This document shows, one piece after another, positions 55,569 to 64,000 of a stretch of DNA of 64,000 nucleotides. The translations under genes were made by a program, and so were the position numbers. The notes beneath the pieces are model-generated. The model was given only the letters and a program-made list of their open reading frames with translations. It did no database searches and was not told the DNA's origin. Every line of letters begins with the position of its first letter. Position 1 is the first letter of the stretch. The DNA is taken from the NCBI GenBank assembly GCA_034766995.1, contig CM068315.1, forward strand, positions 23,435,562-23,499,561, given 5' to 3'. This DNA comes from Acanthacorydalis orientalis (taxonomy: Eukaryota; Arthropoda; Insecta; Megaloptera; Corydalidae).

Positions 55569-56199
55569 AGATAAGAAAAATGTTATTGAATGAACCAATA
55601 AAGTGTTTTATTTTTAGTTTTAAAACTTCTAGCTTAATGTACTGTTTTAACAATGTCAATTTTGACAAATATTTTCATTTTTTATTTTCATTTATTTAAC
55701 TAATATTGGAAGTAAATGAAATTATATTATTATTATTATTATAGCTTGAGTTTATTTGTTTTCATTTATATATTAAATAAACTACAAATATTTGTGCCTG
55801 TAAGTTTTGTTCCTAAAAAGTGTAAAGAAAGTTAATCTACGTTTTATGAATTTACGTTTATTTGAACTACTTTTATTATTTATTATGACTACTTTTATTA
55901 TGACATTTCAACTGATTTGAAATTATTATTAAATCTTTATTCAATAAATTGTGAACGAATAATGGTAATGCATTAGAAAGAAATGATGTTATCTTCTTTC
56001 AAATTTCAATCAGAGTTCTTGATTTGAAAATTATTGTAAATTAATAGAAAATCAGTGGAAATGATTGTGAATAAATGATCATTAACGTTTATTAATATTA
56101 AATTTTTGTTCGATTTCGAAACAATTGAAATAGATTGTGTTTCTCTATAACAAATATTTATTTGTTAATCATTTTCTTTAATTAGAAAGAAACTATTTT
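55567..56199. other. No recognised gene
   Basis: AT-rich; (TTA)n-like ATTATTATTATTAT at about 55725. Nothing else. Confidence 0.4.
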
Positions 56200-56500
56200 C
56201 TAGCGAGGAATAATAAACAAGTCACATTTCACAAATGAATTCTTTTTGAAATGAAATATTTTCGCAATCATTCTCAGAGTAACAAGTTTCTAGACTTTAT
56301 TTATATTTTTCTGTGTTTTGTCGTTGTAAAGATGATGGAGTTGTATTTGAAATGCGAATTGAGTAACAACCGAAAAAAATTAATAATTATTGATTGAATA
56401 ATTTTGATTAAACACATTTATGTGTTGTCTGTGAAATGAAATTAGAATTTGTGAAAGGGAATTTAAACACAGTGTCAGAATTGTGTTCAAACAACGTAAG
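56200..56500. repeat. Foldback repeat, two-armed copy
   Basis: Left arm CATTTCACAAATGAATTCTT. Core AAGATGATGGAGTTGTATTT followed by GAAAT. Right arm TTATTGATTGAATAATTTTG, TGTTGTCTGTGAAATG, AATTTGTGAAAGGGAATTTA, CAGTGTCAGAATTGTG. All blocks are in the family order. Confidence 0.7.
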
Positions 56501-56659
56501 ACTGAATTCAAATACACTGGATGATATCTAAATTAAAATTTCTGTTAGGGTTCTTGATATAAATCTTACAGTAAATCAAGAGACAATCAGAGAATATTTT
56601 TGTAAATAAACCATATTTAATATGTAATGTTTGGTTAGTTTTTTAAAGAATAGAAACTG

Positions 56660-56880
56660 CAGTTATTTTTCTTGTTCTCGAAGGCCACTGTTCTTCGTTT
56701 CCGTGTCTCTGTTACCGATTTTGTTCTTCGATATCTTCAGATGGGTATTCATGGGATCAGTGCCCATCCGATGACATCGAAAGACGAAACCGATATTCTC
56801 GAAACAAAACTAAAGAACTGTGCTTTCAAGGAAAAGAAAAATAATTTGAAATCTATATGTACAGGAAAGACATAAATTAT
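56660..56880 (+). other. Coding-like island, unidentified
   Basis: About 200 bp of balanced composition after a pyrimidine-rich TTATTTTTCTTGTTCTCGAAG. Two frames are open. One reads KATVLRFRVSVTDFVLRYLQ, MGIHGISAHPMTSKDETDIL, ETKLKNCAFKEKK. The other is Cys-rich (EGHCSSFPCLCYRFCSSISS, DGYSWDQCPSDDIERR). I recognise neither and see no clear donor site. It could be an exon or a transposon fragment. Confidence 0.25.
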
Positions 56881-56884
56881 AAAC

Positions 56885-57131
56885 TGTAACTGAATTTCTC
56901 TGTAATGAAGTTTATTTGGTGGTTAGTTTTAAAATAAAAACAAAAGATCTTCTAGCGATGAATAAAATAAATGAAGTTAAATTCAAATTCACTGTACAAA
57001 GCTCTGTAGTTAATGTTAGACACATGGTTTGAATTTTGAATAATTATTAGCGATTGATTGAATAATTGAATTGATTACATTATGAATATTTTGTAAAATA
57101 ATAAATTAAGTGGAAAAGATGATAAAACAAG

Positions 57132-57132
<1 letters not shown>
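56885..57132. other. No recognised gene
   Basis: AT-rich; TTATTAGCGATTGATTGAAT at 57045 may be a scrap of the foldback repeat arm. Confidence 0.3.
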
Positions 57133-57164
<32 letters not shown>

Positions 57165-57166
57165 TA
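57133..57166. repeat. (TA)n(GA)n microsatellite
   Basis: Short TA run followed by (GA)10-like DNA. Confidence 0.93.
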
Positions 57167-57169
57167 CAA

Positions 57170-57985
57170 ATTTAGAAAAGTGTATAAAACATAGAATAAA
57201 TCAGATAGACTTTTGATTTTACAAAAAATATAATGTTTTTATGAAGCACATATTTAAATTGTTTTCATAACATAAACGCTGGATTAATTTTTTAATCTTT
57301 GTTGTTTTCTAATGGATATATTAAAGTTCATATCTGATGATGTTATTCGGATTTGAAAGAGTAGTTTAAAACACTGCTTATTTACAAAAAAAGAAAAGTT
57401 TATGAATATTTAATTTAGATTTTGTATCTTTTCAAACAGTGTTTAGTTATTGGTAATTTTCTTAAAATAATACTTCGAATAAATGGTAATATTTATCAGC
57501 AAAATGTACGAAATTCGTTTCTTGTTAGATTATACTTATTCTTGCATATATTGAATTTTATTTAAATACAAACAACTGATTAAACTTGTAAGTTTTTGTT
57601 TCAATTAATCATTAAATTTTGCTATTTAACATCAGGTGAATGAATTTATTTTTATTAAAATTACTGTTTGAAATAAATTCTTACAACGTGTTTAGTACAG
57701 ACATGTCTTATGGAAAGATGGTTAATTATTGATAATATTTATTATTATTTATAGCATATCGTTAAGGAATGGAAAAATCTAATTTTTTAGCACCTAACCA
57801 ATATGAGTATTATGGTACTGTTATATAAATGAAAATAAGCAACAATCAATATGAATAATAATTATTTATTTAATAATCTGTATCAGAGATGTAAATGATT
57901 TTTTATAGTCTGGCTCTCAAAAAATTTAAGTCCGTATTAAGGGATCGCTCGAACTCGAGTACGCAAAAGAAATGTGAATTTTGAA
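57170..57985. other. No recognised gene
   Basis: AT-rich DNA; nothing recognised. Confidence 0.4.
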
Positions 57986-57989
57986 TAAA

Positions 57990-58109
57990 AAGTACTAATA
58001 GTATATTAATGAAGTCTTTTTACGTTTTGAGGACTGAAATGTATTCAATTGTTCCTTAAACAAACATCTATTTTCTATAAAAAATACGAATAAAATTAAT
58101 TTCTACACC
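57990..58109 (+). mobile_element. Mariner family A, 3' end fragment
   Basis: GAGGACTGAAATGTATTCAA, TGTTCCTTAAACAAACATC, TTTTCTATAAAAAATACGAA and AATTAATTTCTACACC then TA match the last 110 bp of the mariner at 14666-15928. The upstream part is not recognisable. Confidence 0.65.
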
Positions 58110-58379
58110 TAATATTTTGTATTTGTATTCTGACGTTTAATTGTCGACTCGCCAATAAATCAAAATCAACTAACAAATCAACAAAAACAATAAATAACAT
58201 TTAAAGTATTTGATCATAAAACAACTTTACAAAATGTAAACAACTTCTTTATTAAAAAAGAAAATCTGCTATAAATATTGAAAATTATATCGTTTTCGAT
58301 TTGTAATTACAGTTTTAAAAATATATTTAGAGGAATGATTAAAGAATAGTCTTAAAGTTAAGATCAATGTAATGTATGA

Positions 58380-58382
<3 letters not shown>

Positions 58383-58463
<81 letters not shown>

Positions 58464-58475
58464 GTGTGTGTGTAT
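58383..58475. repeat. (TA)n with TG end
   Basis: About 90 bp TA with a TATG slip, ending TGTGTGTGTATGTG. Confidence 0.96.
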
Positions 58476-58684
58476 GTGTTTAAAATATGAATTAGTCACA
58501 TATTATAAAATATGGAAAAATATTTCCATTGTTTATTAAATTGTAAATATTTAGAGAGTCAACATTTGTTACAAATGAAAATTAAAAAGTTATGTACTGA
58601 CAGTATTGAAATATGGGTTTTATTTTGATATAAATAATATCGAATTTTTTAAATCATAAAGTTTTATTTGAAAGGTATGTAATT

Positions 58685-58826
<142 letters not shown>

Positions 58827-58849
58827 ATATTCAAAACATAAATAATATA

Positions 58850-59814
58850 TACATCTTGTGATAAAAGAAAATTTATTCCACTTGAAAATTTAATAAGGAA
58901 TCTTCAAATTTCCCGACAATGCATGAAATCAATATTTAAATACTGCGAGTATATTGAACTCGCCGTGAATTTATGAGCAATCGAGGCGAATTTTTAGGTA
59001 CTTCCCTACTTTATAGATATTATATCCTGTAAAAAAAATAAATAAATTCGTATTAAACGTATCTTGAAGAGACAGTTTTCTTCACTTTACTATTTCCATC
59101 GAACATACATTTTTGGTTATAGACTTGTAATAACAATATAGTTTCATATCGATACGAATATTTTTAAGTTTTTATGTGGATTCAAGACAAATATTGTATA
59201 TTTATATCACCACATATCAACATACTTTGTAGCTGTTTGTATTGAAAATATTTGTTTATTCAGATAGATAGATTTATTATTTTAAGTAAATATTTCGAGA
59301 TGGTTACAAAACAGTCAAATATTTCAATTAAAAAATTATCATTGAAATTTCAAGTTTAACTTTCTTAGCAAGTGTATCAGTTTTACGTGTGTTGAACACG
59401 TCGATAAAAAAAACGTATTGCTACGTATACATAGATTAATGAATACAAAATGTGCATCGAAACGTGAATGTACAGAAAAGCAAACATAACCGCGAACCGT
59501 TTATTTGAAGCAAGTGTTCGTATGTTCTCTTAAGTAAAGAGACGTTTAAGAGGATGTTGAACACTAGAAAATATAAAAGAAAATCAAATTAAAAAAAACT
59601 GATGTATTTTTAGATCTTAAGATTTGTATTTTGAAACATTTATATTTATTATGAGGATCGTTTTTGCGAACATTTTATAAAGCGTTAAATGTACATTCAT
59701 TGGAAAGTTGAAAAACAAACTGATGATTTATATACGATAAATGTGATTTAATGCTATTTTTGAAATATTTTGTAAATAAATGGGCATACTTTTAAATTAC
59801 GTCTGTAAATTATT
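58850..59814. other. No recognised gene
   Basis: AT-rich DNA; nothing recognised. Confidence 0.4.
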
Positions 59815-60515
59815 TTTGGTTTATCTATCCATTTATTAAATCTATCCATCTATTTACCTATTCATTCTTTTATCCATCCTTTTATCAAACCTTGTATTTA
59901 TTCTTTCATCTATCCTTTTATTTAACCTTTTATCTATCTTACCATGTATCCATCCGTCTTTCCACCTATATTTCTACCCATCTTGTTATCCAGTTTGCCA
60001 CCTATTTATTTACCTATCCATTCATCTATCCACTCATTTCGCATCCATTTATTCATCTATTTTTAAATCCATCCATCGGTCCATCTATCACTCCGTCCAA
60101 CTCTTCGTTCAACTCTCCGTCCAACTCTCCGTCTAAATCTCCGTTGAACTATCTGTCCAACTCTCCATCCAATTCTCAATTCATTTCTCCATTCCATCAA
60201 TTCAGAACTCCAACATCACTCCGTACATCACTGCTTACATCACTCCTTACATCACTCCGTCCATCTCTCCATCCATTTTTCCGTTCAACTCTCTGTCCAA
60301 CCCTACATCCAACTCTTAACTAATTTCTTCAGCCAACTCTCCAACCATCTCTCCGTTCATTTCCCCATCCAACTCTATCCAACTCTCCATCCAACTCTGT
60401 CCATCTCTCTGTCCATATTTCCGTTCATTTGTCCGCCCATCTCTCCGTCCATCACTTCGTCTATCATTTCACCCACCTCTCCGTCCATATCACCATCCAT
60501 CTCTTCACCCCAATT
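59815..60515. repeat. Pyrimidine-rich minisatellite, about 700 bp
   Basis: The plus strand is almost free of G. It begins with TATC/CATC units (CTATCCATCTATTTACC), passes to 8- and 12-mers (TCCGTCCAACTC, TCCATCTCTCCG), and fades near 60,510. The 143-codon open frame at 59892-60323 (Ser/Pro/Leu/Thr/His-rich) is a by-product: G-poor pyrimidine-rich DNA makes few stops. Not a gene. Confidence 0.88.
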
Positions 60516-60628
60516 AATTGTAAAAGTTTTTCAATAAAAATTATGATTTACATTTTACATGAATGATTTGTTAATTTATATTATTTGTTAGGGAAGAAAT
60601 GAGCATTAGTATGGGCGGACGAACTCTC

Positions 60629-60632
<4 letters not shown>

Positions 60633-60690
<58 letters not shown>

Positions 60691-60697
60691 TATACAT
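60633..60697. repeat. (TA)n microsatellite
   Basis: About 65 bp with one TATG and one TACA. Confidence 0.95.
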
Positions 60698-60699
60698 AT

Positions 60700-62235
60700 C
60701 TACGATTGATTTGGAAATTATCAAAATTCGTATTGATTAAAATATGCACAAATGTTATAAGAAACAGAAAGTGTTTGTGTGGCTGCTGTTAGTATTTTCA
60801 CAAATGCGTATATCTTTATGCTAATTCTGTTCTTTTCACTCTTGTTCCGTTAGATCGTCCTCTCTCACACGTTGTCATTCAGCCGCACACTTGACTGAAT
60901 TTAATTCCGAATTAACTTATTTAAAAATCAATACCCGCCTGTTAATGAAAGATACTTTCACGCGACAGAACATTCCGAATGGGTGTCTCTTGAACATAAC
61001 AAGCTATCATATGTAAAGCGACGATTTCCATTTTAGATTTTTCATTCAACAGACTGTTATCTTCGAATAAGGTATTCACAGTTTTCCTCCGTTACGACAC
61101 TGACATCGTGACCCACTTGCAAGTTCTCATCTGATAAGCCGTTTCATTCTGACAGTTATATTAAAGTTATGTCTACCGTATAGTTTTCGTTAAACATACA
61201 CATTTCTGATTTCTGTACGGTAATTTTTAATTTAGAAGTGAAATTTAGTTCGCAGGAATTTCGTTTGAAAATAAGATGTGTTGGTTTTATAAATAGACGA
61301 TTTACATTTGTTTCAACATTTATTTCTGTACAAAGTGTTATTAAAAAACTTTTCATGGTTCAGTAATTCGATTGGTACTATTTCATTTGTCAAATAGACT
61401 GCTAACGTATAACATTTTTAATGATGTTTCTAATTAAAAATATTTAATTAAAATATAAATAAATTAAAACGGATGCGTGATGAATAGATTAAACTTCTTT
61501 GTACCTCATCAAAGTAAGAATTCAACACATATTTTTCAAATCGTATTATTTATCTAAATAGAACTAGATGAAAAATTAAAAATAGATATATTTTTCCTTC
61601 AATTTGTTTTCAAAACTATGTAAATTGTGATTGTTTTTGGTAAACTCAAATAATACTTTTTAAAATTATACTTGGTGTTAATTTGTTTTTTTTGGTCTTT
61701 ATTTTATTTATTTCATTTTATGTTATTTTAGTTTAATAAATTTAATATTATAAATGAACAGTAATATCTTAACAAATAATATTTGTTGAAATATGAAATT
61801 TGAATCACAGATTTTTAAAGCAGAAAATACATTTTTTTTTTTAAATATTTACTCAATTACTCAACTATATTTATTATATGGAATTTTTGAAACACTTTTT
61901 AACGATTGGCATTCTGTCTACTTTTTCATTTGGATCTAAACTAAACAGTTGGTTAATTTTGAATTAAATAAATTTTCAGATAGCGTTATAAATTAAAATA
62001 TTACATTTAATATTTATGATTGCTACTAAAATTATAATCTTTATTTAATTACATTTCGATTTGTACTTAGTAATTAAAACAGATGTGAACATTTAAGATT
62101 ATTATAGTTTTTCGTCTAATAGTCGTGCGCGTATTAGTAAAAAATGATATATTTTCATACTTTTCCATATTTTTCAGGTAGTAAAAGTTGAAATAAAGAA
62201 TTTATTCTGTAAATAATAGTATTTAATTGTTAATT
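60700..62235. other. No recognised gene
   Basis: 60840-61150 is less AT-biased (GATCGTCCTCTCTCACACG, ACCCGCCTGTTAATG, CACGCGACAGAAC) without an open frame and could be a conserved non-coding block. The remainder is AT-rich. Confidence 0.4.
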
Positions 62236-62239
62236 AAAA

Positions 62240-62300
62240 TGCACTTTTGATACTATCACTAAATTCACTTTCATAAATAAATTGTTTAAGTTAAAATTAA
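62240..62300. repeat. Foldback repeat, outer left arm
   Basis: CTTTTGATACTATCACTAAA then TTCACTTTCATAAATAAATT matches the outer arm (CAGTTCTGACAC.AACTAAATTCACTTTCACAAATGAATT-like order). Confidence 0.45.
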
Positions 62301-63179
62301 ATAAAAATTAAATATAAATAAATTGTTGAAGTTAAAATTTAATTTATAATATGTTCATGAAAACACGTTAAATATTAAAGAAAAAAAGGTGGAGTTTGTA
62401 GATATAAAAGATACATTTTTCACAAAACAGCACAGTTCGATTACTAACTATAAATGTGTATAGTAAATACTGACAAATGTTTTTAAGTAATAAAAATAAT
62501 TCCCGTACAAAAACGAGTGTTAATATAAAAATCAAACTTGTATCTATAAAAAGATTAATTTTAAAAATTCAAATTCGATTTAAATTTAAATAGATTTACA
62601 AAAACCCCTTGACGAAGAAATTAAAGTTAGCTGTAAAATTTACATTTTAAACACTTATCTACTTTAAGGTACGTTAAAACGACATAAAGTAATTTAGACC
62701 ACATTATCATTCATTTAGTAAAGAAAAGTTTATAATTGATTCGCGTGAAATTTTAATTTCGTATTAAGTGAAGTTTACGAATCATTAGGTCTTATGAATA
62801 AAAATTCTAATTGGTTCTCTGTTCAAGTTTCATCGACTTCAGGAAACAATGATGGATATTACAATTGATATCCCAGTTGCTTCTAATTAATATCAGATAA
62901 GATTTAAATTTCAATTATGTTTATTCAGTGTGTATTCAATATTTAAAAATTATATCAGATGCATTTAACTATTTATGCAGGAGGAAATTTAATACGTTTG
63001 TTTTCTGAAATAGCAATTTTGTACTTAGCTAAAGAAACTTCAAGACGATTGAAGCTGGAAATATAATCTAATGTTTTCTTTTTCATGAACAAAATTTAAT
63101 TTTGTTCATAAAGAAATCAATTTAATAAGAAAATAGCATATTTATTGGAAAATTAAAAATTTTACTCGTATTACATATT
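62300..63179. other. No recognised gene
   Basis: AT-rich DNA; nothing recognised. Confidence 0.4.
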
Positions 63180-63380
63180 TATAATATTTTTCAAATGAAT
63201 TCTTTATTAACTTCATAAATTACAGGTCAAAAATATTCAATAAATCAACCTTAATAATAATTTTTCGTTACTTATTCGCAATTCTATGAAGATTAGATCA
63301 TTTTCAGAATACCAGGATACAGAAAAATGTGTTCAAATTCTTTTACGGTTTGTGGGTGATTAGTTGAAGGTTGAGAGAGA
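63180..63380. repeat. Foldback repeat, left arm and core
   Basis: TTTCAAATGAATTCTTTATT, CATAAATTACAGGTCAAAAA, TATTCAATAAATCAACC, then ATGAAGATTAGATCATTTTC (core region) and AGAATACCAGGATACAG. Confidence 0.5.
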
Positions 63381-63710
63381 ATGAGAGAAAGAGAATAAAG
63401 TTTCTCGAATAATGTAAATCACATTATGTATGATATTACTTGTAATTAAAAAAAAACTTTAAAAAAATTCTCTACTTTTTTAGAAATTACTGCACATAGC
63501 TTACAAATTGCTATTCATATTATTTTTTTAAAAAAAAACGTTTGAAGTAACTGTCATTAATTATTCAATTAGATGCATTAATTTCTTTTTACCTTTTCTG
63601 TTCTTTTTTAATTTTTGGTTCAAATTAAAACGTATTTGTTTATAAATTTTAAGACTTAATTCACTAAGAATTCTTAATGTTTTCCAAGTTAATCAAAATT
63701 TTAGTTTTAT

Positions 63711-63712
<2 letters not shown>

Positions 63713-63757
<45 letters not shown>

Positions 63758-63808
63758 ACATATATACTGAAGATATATATACTAACATGAATTTTTAATA
63801 TATGGAGG

Positions 63809-63853
<45 letters not shown>

Positions 63854-63890
63854 ATATATATGTACATATATATATGCACATATATATATA

Positions 63891-63984
<94 letters not shown>

Positions 63985-64000
63985 TATATATATATATATA
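63713..64000. repeat. (TA)n complex at window edge
   Basis: A 40-bp TA run (63713-63752), then from 63810 almost continuous TA with TACA/TGCA interruptions to the end of the window. The true length is unknown. Confidence 0.96.

Noticed and set aside
59892..60323. A 143-codon Ser/Pro/Thr/Leu-rich open frame resembling a low-complexity secreted protein
   Set aside because: It lies entirely within a G-poor minisatellite, where stop codons are rare for compositional reasons.

Overview
The window is very AT-rich animal DNA, most likely from an arthropod. The evidence is base composition, very long (TA)n microsatellites, a dense and diverse population of mariner transposons, RTE-type LINE, hAT and pogo/Tigger-like relics, and no bacterial-style gene packing. 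I cannot place it to order or species. I recognise no complete host protein-coding gene, no rRNA and no CRISPR array, and I noticed no tRNA. Almost every readable protein signal is a transposase or reverse transcriptase relic. The window looks like intergenic or deep intronic DNA.

Layout. 0-11 kb: a decayed mariner (3.34-4.59 kb), two adjacent relics with rosa-like DD41D spacing (6.3-7.8 kb), a GC-richer exon-like island (about 9.3 kb), a core-deleted mariner (10.4 kb) and a near-perfect 50-bp hairpin (11.1 kb). 12-21.7 kb: a tandem array of about 380-bp units, a full-length decayed mariner with terminal inverted repeats (14.67-15.93 kb), an internally deleted hAT relic (17.3-18.2 kb), the best preserved mariner (19,718-21,010; one frameshift near the C-terminus), and an RTE reverse-transcriptase tail. 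22-30 kb: palindromic repeats, an array of about 170-bp units, a minus-strand mariner (26.4-27.7 kb) and a 496-bp mariner deletion derivative (29.3 kb). 31-42.5 kb: a small MITE, a pogo-like tail, a second RTE tail, a mariner fragment, a second deletion derivative (497 bp), a full-length mariner (40.4-41.7 kb) and a 408-bp hAT MITE. 43-54 kb: two reciprocally deleted mariners (one lacks the DNA-binding half, the other the catalytic half), a second MITE copy, two full-length decayed mariners, a pogo-like C-terminus, tandem units of about 268 bp, and a mariner catalytic fragment. 54-64 kb: mostly AT-rich DNA with long (TA)n tracts, palindromic repeat copies and a 700-bp pyrimidine-rich minisatellite.

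Three patterns cross the window. (1) Most transposon ends touch (TA)n tracts, often on both sides. (2) A dispersed foldback repeat, built on arms around ACAAATGAATTC and a core like GATGGAATC..CATCGAAAT, recurs about a dozen times. I do not recognise it as a named family. (3) Autonomous and non-autonomous mariners coexist, including two loci that appear to share one deletion junction. These are the best candidates for undescribed biology here; no host operon or pathway can be reconstructed.
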